NCBI GenBank assembly: GCA_023461275.1
Contig: JAEYMI010000101.1
Coordinates: forward strand, 1-64,000
DNA from: Actinomycetes bacterium
GTDB lineage: Bacteria > Actinomycetota > Actinomycetes > Mycobacteriales > Mycobacteriaceae
Length of the DNA: 64,000 nucleotides
Direction of reading: 5' to 3'
Positions 44,465 to 53,120 of this stretch are shown piece after piece. The notes under the pieces were generated by a model. That model saw only the letters and a list, made by a program, of their open reading frames with translations, was not told the DNA's origin and ran no database searches. Numbering within the stretch: position 1 is the stretch's first letter; each line of letters begins with the position of its first letter. Made by a program: the position numbers and the translations under genes.

Positions 44465-44579
44465 GCCCGGTCGCGTACTGATCGTGGGGGGGTCTGTGAC
44501 CTAGCCTCGGTGGCAGGGCGCCGCCGAGCGGATAGTTGTCGCGGGAAGGCGGTCGTGCCGAGGCTGTGTCAGTACATTC

Positions 44580-44706
44580 TGCTGATCGAGTGGCGCGTCC
44601 AGCTGATCGAGTAGGCGCCGAGCGGAGCGAGGCGATTTATCGAGATCGTTTGCGCGCTGGTTGGTTTCGATACACTCGCTCCTTCGTCGCGGGTTACTCA
44701 ACCAGC
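44580..44706. repeat. Palindromic dispersed repeat (GTCGAGTAG/ATCGAGA type), copy 1
   Basis: Built of imperfect inverted units: AGCTGATCGAGTAG-x-GCGCCGAGCGGAGCGAG on the left, GATACACTCGCTC and GGTTACTCAACCAGC on the right. It lies between convergent genes and reaches into the last codons of the ABC ATPase gene, providing its stop codon. A related element is at 61376-61527. Confidence 0.7.
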
Positions 44707-45528
44707 ATGAAAGGGCGTGGCGCTTGCGCTGCGTCGGTCCGACGGCACGATCAGTGGGCCGCCGGTGACCGGGTCATCGATGATCTGGGCGCGCAGCCCG
44801 AACGCCGACCACAGCAGCTCGGTGGTGATCACCTCGCCGGGGGTGCCCTGCGCGACGATCGCGCCGTCGCGCATCACGAACAGCTGATCGCTGTAGCGCA
44901 CAGCAAGATTCAGGTCGTGTAGCACCATCACGATGGTCTTGTGGTGGGTGTCCTTGAGCTCGTGGACGAGGTCGAGGACCTCGATGGAGTGGGCCAGGTC
45001 GAGGTAGGTGGTCGGCTCGTCGAGCAGCAGGATGTCGGTCTCCTGTGCCAGCGCCAGCGCGATCCAGACGCGTTGTCGCTGACCGCCGGACAGTGCGTCA
45101 AGGGTGCGGTCGGCCAGGTCTGCGGTGCCGGTCAGTTCCAGTGCGCGGGCGACGGCCCGCTCGTCGTCGGACGACCACTGCCGCAACCACGTCTGGTGCG
45201 GATGCCGGCCGCGTGACACCAGGTCGACGACGGTGAGACCGTCTGGCGCCGAAGGGCTTTGGGGAAGCAGGCCGAGGGTTCGGGCCACTGTCTTCGGTCG
45301 GATGGTGTGGATGTCGCGGTCGTCGAGGTAGACGGTGCCCGCGCGGGCCGGCAGCAGCCGGGCCAGGGCGCGGAACAGGGTGGACTTACCGCACCCGTTG
45401 GGTCCGATGAGCGTGGTGATCTGCTCGTCGGGGATCGCGATGTCGAGGTCGGAGATCACCACCCGCTCGTCGTATCCGACGGAGAGTCCTTGGGTGCGAA
45501 GCCGACAGCCTCGGGGATCGGTGCTCAC
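44698..45528 (-). CDS. Iron-siderophore ABC transporter, ATP-binding protein (FecE/FepC type)
   Basis: 276 residues. Walker A is IGPNGCGKSTLFRALA, the Q-loop lies in LGLLPQSPSAPDGLTV, the signature is LSGGQRQRVWIALALAQ, Walker B is ILLLDEPTTYLDLAH, and the switch His is in VMVLHDLNLAVRYSD. The GTG start overlaps the stop of the upstream permease by 4 nt. It powers uptake of ferric siderophore through the two FecCD permeases encoded upstream. Its last codons fall in a palindromic repeat. Confidence 0.93.
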   Translation of the reverse strand: MSTDPRGCRLRTQGLSVGYDERVVISDLDIAIPDEQITTLIGPNGCGKSTLFRALARLLPARAGTVYLDDRDIHTIRPKTVARTLGLLPQSPSAPDGLTVVDLVSRGRHPHQTWLRQWSSDDERAVARALELTGTADLADRTLDALSGGQRQRVWIALALAQETDILLLDEPTTYLDLAHSIEVLDLVHELKDTHHKTIVMVLHDLNLAVRYSDQLFVMRDGAIVAQGTPGEVITTELLWSAFGLRAQIIDDPVTGGPLIVPSDRRSASATPFHAG

Positions 45529-46628
45529 GCGTCGGCCTTTCTCGACATGGAGATCATCAGGTAGATCAGGAACGGTCCGCCCACGCCGGCGGTGACGATC
45601 CCGACGGGCAGGCTGCCCGGAATGACCGTGCGGCACAGCAGATCTCCGCCGACAACCAGGATTGCGCCGACAGTTCCTGACAACAGCGGAGTCGGAACCG
45701 GGGTGCGCCCCAGGCGCATCGAGATCTGGGGTGCGAGCAAGGCGACGAACGAGATCGGGCCGGACGCCGCGACCGCGAGAGCGGCCACCACGACGGCCGT
45801 GATGAGCAGCAGCCGTGACACCAGATCGGTCCGGATGCCCAGGCCGCGCGCCACGTCGTTGGTCAGTTGCATCGCGCCGATCTGGCGGTTCATCGCGATC
45901 ACCATCACCACGCCGACGGCCACGCCGATCGTCACCGGCCACACATTGCTCCACGTCGCCTGACTCACCGAACCGACCAGCCACACCTGGGCCCGCGACA
46001 CGTCGACAATCTGTGCGCGGGTGAGCATGAAACTGGTCAAAGCCTGTAGCGCCCAAGTCAATCCGACGCCGATCAGCACCAGCCGCAGGGGGTCGATGCC
46101 GGTGATGGAGTGACGAGACCAGGCCAGCAGATACATGGCGACCGCGGTGCCCAGACCGCCGATGAGGGCGGCGGACGGGATACCGAGGTCGGCGAGCCAC
46201 GCGCCCCAACTGCCGGCGAAGGCGATCGCGGCCACCGCGGCAGCACTCGCGCCCGACGTGATGCCCAGGACGTCGGGGGTGGCCAGCGGGTTGCGGGCGA
46301 TCAACTGGGTCAGCGAGCCGGCCAGGCCGAGTGCGAACCCGACCAGCACCGACACCAGGGCGCGCGGCAACGAGACGTCGAAGACGACCACGTTCTCGAT
46401 GCGCGTGCCGCCGCCGAGCAGGATGCGCAGCACGTCGATCGGTGTCATCGGGTAATCGCTGATACCGACGCTGAGCAGGAACAACAGGAACGCGAGCGCG
46501 ACGCCGACGACACCGGCGATCACGATGCGCGGGCGCAGGATCACGCTGAGGGGCCCGACGGCCAGGACCCGTCGGGCGACGGTGCCGGCGTCGTCGCGGG
46601 TGTCGGGGTCTGTCTGGGTGAGCGTCAT
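45525..46628 (-). CDS. FecCD-family siderophore permease (second subunit)
   Basis: 367 residues; nine or ten hydrophobic spans. It has RLPRALVSVLVGFALGLAGSLTQ-like entry (as LPRALVSVLVGFALGLAGS), RNPLATPDVLGITSGASAAA, and GPISFVALLAPQISMRLGRT, which carries the coupling loop. ATG 46628 overlaps the first permease stop by 4 nt. The two permeases form the membrane heterodimer of a ferric-siderophore importer. A polar N-terminal stretch of about 30 residues precedes TM1. Confidence 0.92.
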   Translation of the reverse strand: MTLTQTDPDTRDDAGTVARRVLAVGPLSVILRPRIVIAGVVGVALAFLLFLLSVGISDYPMTPIDVLRILLGGGTRIENVVVFDVSLPRALVSVLVGFALGLAGSLTQLIARNPLATPDVLGITSGASAAAVAAIAFAGSWGAWLADLGIPSAALIGGLGTAVAMYLLAWSRHSITGIDPLRLVLIGVGLTWALQALTSFMLTRAQIVDVSRAQVWLVGSVSQATWSNVWPVTIGVAVGVVMVIAMNRQIGAMQLTNDVARGLGIRTDLVSRLLLITAVVVAALAVAASGPISFVALLAPQISMRLGRTPVPTPLLSGTVGAILVVGGDLLCRTVIPGSLPVGIVTAGVGGPFLIYLMISMSRKADA

Positions 46629-47617
46629 ACGCCGGCCAGCTTTCGTCGTCGGACCATCGCGATGAGGAAGGGGGCGCCGACCAGCGCGAGCACCACGCCC
46701 ACCTGCACCTCGCCGGGCCGGGCGATGACGCGGCCGATGACGTCGCAGACCAGCAGCAGGATCGCGCCCAGCAATGCCGAATACGGCACGATCCACCGGT
46801 AGTCGGGTCCGGTGAAGGCGCGCGCAATGTGCGGCACCACCAGGCCGAGGAAGACGATCGGGCCGCACGCGGCGGTGGCCGCGCCGATGAGCAGGGTGAT
46901 GCCGAGGATGCCGATGCCGCGGGTCAGCGCGACGCGTGCGCCCAGCGCCGTCGACATCTCGTCACCGAGGCTGAGCACGTTGAGGAAGTGGCCGTTGGCG
47001 AGGGCGACCCCGAGGCCGACGACGATGAACGGCAGCGCGGCCCAGAAGACGTCGATCCCGCGACCCGACGTCGCACCGACGCTCCAGAACCGCCACGCGT
47101 CGAGTGAGTTGGTGTCGACGAGGACCACCGCCGAGGTCACCGCTGTCAGTGCGGCGGTCATCCCGGTGCCGGCGAGGATCAGCGTCAGCGGACTGCTGCC
47201 GGTCAGCGACGCGACACCGAACACCGCTGTCGCCGCGATCATCGCGCCCACCAGCCCGAATCCCATGTAGGCGATCGGGCTGGAGATGTGGAGGAGGTAC
47301 ACCCCGGCGACCACGGCGCAGGCGGCGCCGGCATTGACGCCGAGCATGCCCGGATCTGCCAGGGGGTTACGGGTGTGGCCCTGGGTGAGTGCGCCGGCGG
47401 CACCGATCGCGAGGCCGACGATGAGTCCGAGCAGGGTTCGGGGCACCCGCAGGTCCTGGACGATACCGACGGCGTCGGAGTGATCGACGGCCGGATCGGC
47501 CCAGAGGGCCTGCCATACCTCGGCGATGCCGATCACGCGGGACCCGATGGCGATCGACGCCACGATCGCGGCCGCGAGAACTGCCAGGAGCAGGACAATT
47601 CCCAGAGGTCGGCGCAC
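46625..47617 (-). CDS. FecCD-family siderophore permease (first subunit)
   Basis: 330 residues with the FecCD pattern: VPRTLLGLIVGLAIGAAGALTQGHTRNPLADPGMLGVNAGAA, then CGPIVFLGLVVPHIARAFTGPDYRW (coupling helix). It is the first gene of the three-gene importer operon. The GTG start at 47617 lacks a usual Shine-Dalgarno and directly abuts a weak IdeR-like site. No substrate-binding gene lies in this operon; the likely partner is at 54646-55665. Confidence 0.92.
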   Translation of the reverse strand: MRRPLGIVLLLAVLAAAIVASIAIGSRVIGIAEVWQALWADPAVDHSDAVGIVQDLRVPRTLLGLIVGLAIGAAGALTQGHTRNPLADPGMLGVNAGAACAVVAGVYLLHISSPIAYMGFGLVGAMIAATAVFGVASLTGSSPLTLILAGTGMTAALTAVTSAVVLVDTNSLDAWRFWSVGATSGRGIDVFWAALPFIVVGLGVALANGHFLNVLSLGDEMSTALGARVALTRGIGILGITLLIGAATAACGPIVFLGLVVPHIARAFTGPDYRWIVPYSALLGAILLLVCDVIGRVIARPGEVQVGVVLALVGAPFLIAMVRRRKLAGV

Positions 47618-47636
47618 AAAGGGTTACCTTACCAAC
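47618..47636 (-). promoter_or_regulatory. Weak IdeR/DtxR-like box upstream of the permease operon
   Basis: Read on the minus strand, GTTGGTAAGGTAACCCTTT agrees with about 11 of 19 positions of the IdeR consensus (TTAGGTTAGGCTAACCTAA). The position, touching the first gene of a siderophore importer, is right, but the match is poor. Confidence 0.3.
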
Positions 47637-47834
47637 CTCCTGGGGTCGGCCGTTGTCGTCGTCGACGAGAGGTGTCGTTTGCATAACGAACCACACCCGT
47701 TCCTGTGAAACGACTGTGGGCTGAGTAACGAAGCCTCAAGACTGAGTCGATAGTCCCTATGCAAGTCCAGCCGCTCCGATGGAGCACACGGCGATCCTCC
47801 CCTTCGATCGCCGCGAAATACCGAGGAGAGATCG

Positions 47835-48329
47835 ATGAAGAAATCGTCCATGAAGTCGGGAATCGCAGCGGTGCTCGCCGCGGCCGGGATCGCTGCCGGC
47901 GGCATCGTCGGCGCTGCACCCGCACAGGCTGCCACGCCAGGTGACCTGCAGATCATCGGCGGCGTCACCTGCCACTTCGGGCAGTGGGGACAGCCGTGGA
48001 ATCAGGCCTGGTACATGGAGCGGTGGATGAACGTCCGCAACATCGGCGGCACCACCATTCACAACGTGACGCTCCAGGAGATCAACGGCGGCTCGAAGTT
48101 CATCAAGGAACTCAAGCCCGGCCAGTCGATGGCCACCTGGAACAACAACACCAAGCGTTGGGTGAACCCCATCGAGACCCGCTGGTTCGGCTGCTTCCCG
48201 AGTTCGATCAGCGGCTACACCATCGGCGCCGAGGCCGAGAACCTGACGAACAACTTCGGGTACTGGCAGAACTGGCGTCGCATCGACAACCCGAAGCTGC
48301 CGAACTCGCCGGAGAGCAACGGCAGCTAG
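47835..48329 (+). CDS. Secreted protein of unknown function
   Basis: 164 residues from ATG 47835 with GAGGAG upstream. A lysine-rich n-region, hydrophobic stretch and APAQAA cleavage site form a Sec signal peptide. The mature part (about 130 residues) has two cysteines (GVTCHFGQW and FGCFPSS) and many Trp, Asn and Gly residues (NQAWYMERWMNVRNIGG, WNNNTKRWVNP), suggesting an extracellular beta-rich domain. I do not recognise the family. It is divergent from the siderophore permease operon. Confidence 0.7.
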   Translation: MKKSSMKSGIAAVLAAAGIAAGGIVGAAPAQAATPGDLQIIGGVTCHFGQWGQPWNQAWYMERWMNVRNIGGTTIHNVTLQEINGGSKFIKELKPGQSMATWNNNTKRWVNPIETRWFGCFPSSISGYTIGAEAENLTNNFGYWQNWRRIDNPKLPNSPESNGS

Positions 48330-48332
48330 TTT

Positions 48333-48406
48333 CGGTTCTTCCGCGTCGAACTCGATCGTCCGGCACCAGCAAGGTGCGGAATGTCGAGTACGACGCGGAG
48401 GAACCG
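48333..48406. repeat. 74-nt palindromic element, copy A
   Basis: Terminal arms 48333-48348 and 48391-48406 (CGGTTCTTCCGCGTCG against its complement, one mismatch) enclose further nested pairs (ACTCGA/TCGAGT, GCACC/GGTGC), so the whole element folds as one long hairpin. It has the same length and arms as the element at 53035-53108. It starts 3 nt after the secreted protein stop. Confidence 0.85.
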
Positions 48407-48424
48407 TTTCAGTACTGGCGGCCC

Positions 48425-49939
48425 TCAGTATTGGGCGAAGTACTCCCGGTGTTCCCAGTCGGCGACGTTCTCGACGTCGAACTCGCCTGCGGCTTCGGTG
48501 AACCGGTTGATCTCGAACTCCTTGAGACCGATCAGCCAGTCGATGAAGGTGTCGCCGAGCGCGCCACGGAACAGCACGCTCTTGCGCAGGTACTCCACCG
48601 ACTCCTTGAGTGAGGTCGGCAGGAGGCGAGCGTGTTCGGCGGTGTACGGCTCGGCTTCGGGTGAGCCGGCCTCCATGCCGAGGGTCAGGCCCTCCATGCC
48701 GGAGATCACCTGGCTCATCAGATAAAAGTACGGGTTGGCCGCGGGTTCACCGATCCGGTTCTCGACGTGGGTCGACTTGTCGCCCGGGCCGCCCTGCACG
48801 CGCATCATCGCTGCCCGGTTGTCGATGCCCCAGGTCGCGCGAGTGGGCGCCAGCGAGAACGGTTTACGACGGTGATAGCCGTTCACCGTCGGTGTGGTGA
48901 ACACCGACGCCGAGTCGGCGTGTTCCAAGATGCCCGCGATGAATTGATCGGCCGTCGTCGAGATCACCGAGCCCGAATCAGCAGGCGTGGCAAAGACATT
49001 CACGCCGTTAACGTCGATCAACGACTGGTGTAGATGCCAGCCGCTGGGGTAGAAGCCCGGCAGCCCTGGTGCGCACATGAACGAGGCGTGCAGACCCATC
49101 CGCCGCGCGACCTGCTTGGTGGTCACCTTGAACAACATCATCGCGTCGGCGGCGTCGAGCCCGACCATCGGAGAGAAGGTGAACTCGCACTGGCCCGGAC
49201 CCCACTCATCCTCCATCGTGCGCAGTGGAAGTCCGACGGCCTGCAGATTGTCGGCCAGTGCGGCGAGGGCGTACTCGATCTGATCCTGATGATCCTCGGA
49301 TTGATAGGCGTATCCGGGTGCGACGGCATGCACCAGTGGCGCATCCGGTGGATTGCCTGGACCACCGAGTTTGCCTGGCTCCAAGGGGGATTCGATGAGC
49401 TTGGTGAGGTAGAACTCCACCTCGAGGCCGGCGAGGAAGCGAAAGCCGAAGTCCCTCTCGAGGGTGTCGAGCTGCGCCTTGAGTTGGTTGCGCCCGTCGA
49501 AGGGGACCGGCGTGCCGTCGTTGTAGTACACCGAGCCCATGCACCATCCGGTGCGTTCCACCCAGGGCAGGACGCGGAAGGTCAGCGGATCGGGCACCAG
49601 GACGACGTCGGGGAAACCGCCGAGCTGCTCATTGCCCAGGCTGCCGTCGCGAACGAAGGGGTCGTAGACGATGCCGTCGGCGGTGTCGAAGTAGAAGATG
49701 GCGGTGGAGAAGTCCAGGCCGTTACGCAACACCGATGGAAAGAGCTGCGCCAGAACGTTCTTGCCGCGTAGCTTGCCGTGGGGGTCTGTCGAGGACACCC
49801 GCACGGTGCGCAGGTTCATCTCGGGGAGTTTCGCTTCGAGTTCGGCCGCGGCGGCTTTCTGCTCGTCGGTCCATAGACCGTATTTCTCGATGAAGTCGTT
49901 GGTGCCGATGGCGGATGCGGCATCCATGGCTGAGGACAT
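48425..49939 (-). CDS. Glutamine synthetase-like enzyme (GMAS/gamma-glutamylamide synthetase type)
   Basis: 504 residues from ATG 49939, behind AGGAGAG. The N-terminal region (DPHGKLRGKN) and the catalytic half (LEVEFYLTK, QCEFTFSPM, GWHLHQSL, then RATWGIDNRAAMMRV and ENRIGEPAANPYFYL) are those of GS-family ligases that are not housekeeping GlnA. The Tyr-adenylylation loop NLYDLP is absent. In aniline degraders a GS-like protein (TdnQ/AtdA1) makes gamma-glutamylanilide for a Rieske dioxygenase. This gene ends an operon with both dioxygenase subunits, so an arylamine or alkylamine substrate is likely. Confidence 0.85.
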   Translation of the reverse strand: MSSAMDAASAIGTNDFIEKYGLWTDEQKAAAAELEAKLPEMNLRTVRVSSTDPHGKLRGKNVLAQLFPSVLRNGLDFSTAIFYFDTADGIVYDPFVRDGSLGNEQLGGFPDVVLVPDPLTFRVLPWVERTGWCMGSVYYNDGTPVPFDGRNQLKAQLDTLERDFGFRFLAGLEVEFYLTKLIESPLEPGKLGGPGNPPDAPLVHAVAPGYAYQSEDHQDQIEYALAALADNLQAVGLPLRTMEDEWGPGQCEFTFSPMVGLDAADAMMLFKVTTKQVARRMGLHASFMCAPGLPGFYPSGWHLHQSLIDVNGVNVFATPADSGSVISTTADQFIAGILEHADSASVFTTPTVNGYHRRKPFSLAPTRATWGIDNRAAMMRVQGGPGDKSTHVENRIGEPAANPYFYLMSQVISGMEGLTLGMEAGSPEAEPYTAEHARLLPTSLKESVEYLRKSVLFRGALGDTFIDWLIGLKEFEINRFTEAAGEFDVENVADWEHREYFAQY

Positions 49940-50007
49940 GGGACTCTCCTGATGTAGCTGGTGGGGCTGGGTGCTGGTGGACTGGTTGCTGGGACCGAAA
50001 GTGGTTG

Positions 50008-50643
50008 TCAGAGTAGGAAGGTGAGGTTGTGGTGGCTGCGCGCGGCGTCGAGCAGGCAGACGATCTTGCGTGTGATACGCAGGTGCCCATCGGTTTCGGT
50101 GAGCACGTGGCCCATCCATCCCGACATGGTCTGCAGTTCGTGTCCGGACCGGATTTCGTGGACGATGAACTGCGACCGAATCTTGATCTCGTGCTCGCGT
50201 GCGGTCGGCACGCTGACGAATCCACTGTGGTGATGGGTGGTAAAAGACGGCGGCAGTTGGGAATACGCGACTCCGGTGCGCAGCCACACGATGCGGTCGG
50301 CGAGGCGACGTCGGTCGTCGCAGGCGATGGTGACCTGGGTCTGCGGGTTTCCGGCGGCGCCGTCGGGTAGGCCCGACGTGGCCGGAACCCAATAGAGGCA
50401 TTCGTCGTCGAGTAGGCCGAACCACTCCTCATATCGTCGACGATCCAGCAGCCAGGCCTCGTGCAGGATGAACGATTCGAATCTGGTTCTCTCACTGTCG
50501 TCGAGAACCGTTCCATAACAATCAAACTCGATCAGATCGCTGCGCAGCACGTCGTAATAGTCGTCGGTGACGTAGGTCGACGTCAGGGTGTCGGCGACGA
50601 TCTGCTCCAGGCGCGGGATGTCGAGATCCTCGTGCAGGCTCAT
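50008..50643 (-). CDS. Aromatic-ring-hydroxylating dioxygenase, beta subunit
   Basis: 211 residues from ATG 50643, preceded by AGGAGG; the frame is open further upstream but overlaps the alpha subunit. It is an NTF2-fold ring-hydroxylating beta subunit: FILHEAWLLDRRRYEEWFGLLDDECLYWVPA near the N-terminus and RIVWLRTGVAYSQLPPS in the middle. The subunit stabilises the alpha3-beta3 hexamer and has no cofactor. The alpha gene stop and this ATG share one base. Confidence 0.85.
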   Translation of the reverse strand: MSLHEDLDIPRLEQIVADTLTSTYVTDDYYDVLRSDLIEFDCYGTVLDDSERTRFESFILHEAWLLDRRRYEEWFGLLDDECLYWVPATSGLPDGAAGNPQTQVTIACDDRRRLADRIVWLRTGVAYSQLPPSFTTHHHSGFVSVPTAREHEIKIRSQFIVHEIRSGHELQTMSGWMGHVLTETDGHLRITRKIVCLLDAARSHHNLTFLL

Positions 50644-52028
50644 CAAGAGGCCTCCTGTTGTGGGCTCGACTCGGGCTGCAGGGTGGACAACTTCACCTGC
50701 TCGGTCATGATCCGCTTCCATTCCCGCCAGAACGCCCGGACCGGGAGTTCGCTGGACACCGGAGCGGTGGGTAGTCCTGCGGCGGTGACGGTTTCACGTC
50801 CGGTATCGATGTGGCGGCTGGTGTCGACCCACTCCATCTCGGGAACGCCGAGTCCGACCTGGCATTCCTCGAAGTTGGCCAGGTCATCGGGTTCGCCGAA
50901 GGCCGGGAAGTCCTCCTGCAGGCGCATCCGTAGCGTGTTGATCTCCGCCGGCAGGTCGTCGGCGACGAGCTGGGTGGAGTACCAGACGAGCGTGGTGTCG
51001 GTGACCGAGTACGGTTCGATGACCTGGATCTGGTTGCCGATGATGAGCAGGTTGGGGAAGATATTCAGGTTCATACCCGATCCGACGGCGACTTCCAGTG
51101 CGGCATCGGCTTTTTCGGTGCCGAGTCGTTCGCGCAGCAGCGCTGCGTAGTGGTCGCCGCCGGGCATTGGTGCCGCGCTCGGCCAGTAGGCGTCGATCTC
51201 GGCTCGCTGATCGAGGAACGTGTGGCCGTTGCCGAGGTCGGTGACGGTTTGGTCGCCGGAATCGACATCACCGAGGACCCACTGCATGTCGACGCCGAGT
51301 CCGTAGCGCTCCTTGCGCATGCGCAGCAGCGATGCATGCGAGAAGCCGGGATGGTAGCCGTCGGCAGAGTTGTCGTAGGTGAGTTTCCAGTTGCCCCGGT
51401 AGCTCAACCGGTGCTGTCCCGAACGCACGCGAAGGGTGGCGCCCGGCCATCGATCGAGCCAGGCGTCGATGAGATCGGTTGCCGCGCCGAGATGTTCGGT
51501 CAGTGAGGGCATCGACGGGTTGAGTGTGGCGAAGATGAAACCGCGATACGACTCGGCGCGGACCCGGCCCAAGCCCATGGTGGAGATGTCGAATCCGGGA
51601 CCGTAGCCGCGTCGCATCGGCACCCCGACAAGCTTGCCGGTGTTGTCGAAACTCCAGTTGTGATAAGGGCATACGAAGTTCTTGCTGTTACCCGAGTCGA
51701 CTCGGCAGACCGTCGCCCCGCGATGGGTGCAGCGGTTGATCAGCACGTTGACGGCGTCGTTGCGGTCACGGGTGACGATGATCGGGCGGGTGCCCAGGCG
51801 GCGTCGGACGAAGTCGTTGGTCTCCGGTATCTCACTCTCGTGGGCAACGTAAACCCATGTGGCACCGAAGATTTGGGTCATCTCGTCGGCGAAGATCTGC
51901 TCCGAGGTGTACAGGCTCGCATGCACTCGGTTGGGCTGAACTAGTTCGTCGAGGGGATGGGCGGTGACGGCGGGCATCGTCGAATCGTTCTTAAAGGCTG
52001 AATTGGTCGTGAAGGACGAAGGGGTCAT
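50643..52028 (-). CDS. Rieske non-haem iron dioxygenase, alpha subunit
   Basis: 461 residues. The Rieske 2Fe-2S ligands are Cys100-x-His102 and Cys120-x2-His123 (NRCTHRGA and FVCPYHNW). The mononuclear iron site has Asp223, His226 and His231 (SADGYHPGFSH). The enzyme adds O2 to an aromatic ring or oxidises an amine side chain. No dedicated ferredoxin or reductase gene is in the operon; fprA at 53121 is the nearest electron source. An ATG at 51974 could be a later start. A perfect palindromic operator stands upstream at 52111. Confidence 0.9.
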   Translation of the reverse strand: MTPSSFTTNSAFKNDSTMPAVTAHPLDELVQPNRVHASLYTSEQIFADEMTQIFGATWVYVAHESEIPETNDFVRRRLGTRPIIVTRDRNDAVNVLINRCTHRGATVCRVDSGNSKNFVCPYHNWSFDNTGKLVGVPMRRGYGPGFDISTMGLGRVRAESYRGFIFATLNPSMPSLTEHLGAATDLIDAWLDRWPGATLRVRSGQHRLSYRGNWKLTYDNSADGYHPGFSHASLLRMRKERYGLGVDMQWVLGDVDSGDQTVTDLGNGHTFLDQRAEIDAYWPSAAPMPGGDHYAALLRERLGTEKADAALEVAVGSGMNLNIFPNLLIIGNQIQVIEPYSVTDTTLVWYSTQLVADDLPAEINTLRMRLQEDFPAFGEPDDLANFEECQVGLGVPEMEWVDTSRHIDTGRETVTAAGLPTAPVSSELPVRAFWREWKRIMTEQVKLSTLQPESSPQQEAS

Positions 52029-52110
52029 GAAAGAGCGGTCCGATCGGGCTGGTGGACGGGAGTATCGGAACTGCCACTGATGTTATAACTCGTTCAATGA
52101 TCGACAAGTT

Positions 52111-52136
52111 CTGTAACAGTTAATTCACTGTTACAG
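52111..52136. promoter_or_regulatory. Palindromic operator upstream of the Rieske/GS operon
   Basis: Arms CTGTAACAGT and ACTGTTACAG are perfect complements with a 6-nt AT spacer. Each arm itself contains CTGT-x-ACAG symmetry. It lies 83-108 nt before the alpha subunit ATG and just after the RpiR-type regulator gene, its likely binding protein. The surrounding DNA is unusually AT-rich. Confidence 0.65.
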
Positions 52137-52174
52137 GCGCCGAAGGTCGCTTCGGCAGCTCGCGCCTCGGCGGC

Positions 52175-53014
52175 TCACACCTCGTCGGCGAGCCAGCGTT
52201 CGAAGTCGGCGAGACGGTCGTGTCCAGGTGCGCCCAAGCGCGCGGCCGCGAGTCCGATGATCGTTTCGGCCACCATGAAAGCGCAGGTCAACGAGTCGAA
52301 TGGCGGCGGTCCGGCCACCGAGGTGGCCAGCACCACGTCGGCGTCCGGGGCCAGCGGTGACAGTGCCGGATCAGTCAGCAAAGCGATCGACGCGCCGCGG
52401 CGTCGGGCACGCTGCCCGAACTCGACGGTGTCGGGCTGATAGCGCCGGTAGTCGAGGATCACTACCAGCGACGTCTCGTCGATGGACAACAGAGCCCGTG
52501 ACCGATGCCCTCGTTCGGGTGCGATGAACTCGACATCCGAGCGCAACAGGTTGAGGTAATTGGCAAGGTGCTGTGCCACCACCGACGACGACCATCCGCC
52601 GGTGATGAACACCGGCCGGTCCGTGTCGATGAGGAGCGCTACCAGCCGGTCGAGGTCGGGGCCGATTCCCGATAACGTCCGCCGAATCGACTCGATGTAG
52701 ACGCGCTCGAGGTCGGGAAGCGTCTCCGAGGAGCCGGGCATCACCGCCGGAAAGTTGTCCGACGGATTGAACAGCCGTTGGGACAGTTCGGTTTTCAGCT
52801 GATCGCGGAAGTCGGCGTAGGTGGTGAAACCGATCTTGTTGACCAGCCGCACCACGGTGGGGGCGCTGACGTGCGCGCGATGCGCGAGGTCGGCGACCGA
52901 GCCGAGCCCGGCGACCGGATAGTCCTCCAGTAACACCTCGATCACCCGCATCTCCGACGGGGTCAGCGAGTTGCGCACGCCCCGGATCAGGGCGCTGACG
53001 GTCTGTCCAGTCAC
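52175..53014 (-). CDS. RpiR/MurR family regulator (HTH + SIS domain)
   Basis: 279 residues from GTG 53014. The N-terminal HTH_6 domain reads LTPSEMRVIEVLLEDYPVAGLGSVADLAHRAHVSAPTVVRLVNKIGFTTYADFRDQL. The C-terminal SIS domain (about 125-270) has VFITGGWSSSVVAQHLANYL. Members sense phosphosugars or other small metabolites. It is co-directional with the dioxygenase operon and separated by 146 nt, so it most probably controls it. A phosphosugar ligand would be odd for an amine-degradation operon. Confidence 0.88.
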   Translation of the reverse strand: MTGQTVSALIRGVRNSLTPSEMRVIEVLLEDYPVAGLGSVADLAHRAHVSAPTVVRLVNKIGFTTYADFRDQLKTELSQRLFNPSDNFPAVMPGSSETLPDLERVYIESIRRTLSGIGPDLDRLVALLIDTDRPVFITGGWSSSVVAQHLANYLNLLRSDVEFIAPERGHRSRALLSIDETSLVVILDYRRYQPDTVEFGQRARRRGASIALLTDPALSPLAPDADVVLATSVAGPPPFDSLTCAFMVAETIIGLAAARLGAPGHDRLADFERWLADEV

Positions 53015-53034
53015 CGACAGAATGTAGCCCGATT

Positions 53035-53108
53035 CGGTTCTTCCGCGTCGAGTTCGATCGCCCGTGTCCGGCCGGACGCGGAACGTCGAAACCGACGCGG
53101 AAGAACCG
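53035..53108. repeat. 74-nt palindromic element, copy B
   Basis: Terminal arms 53035-53050 and 53093-53108 pair perfectly over 16 bp, and GTCCGGCCGGAC forms the tip of the hairpin. It shares length, arms and part of the interior (TTCGATCG) with copy A at 48333-48406. It lies between the regulator start and the fprA stop. Confidence 0.85.
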
Positions 53109-53120
53109 TTGTGGGTCAGG

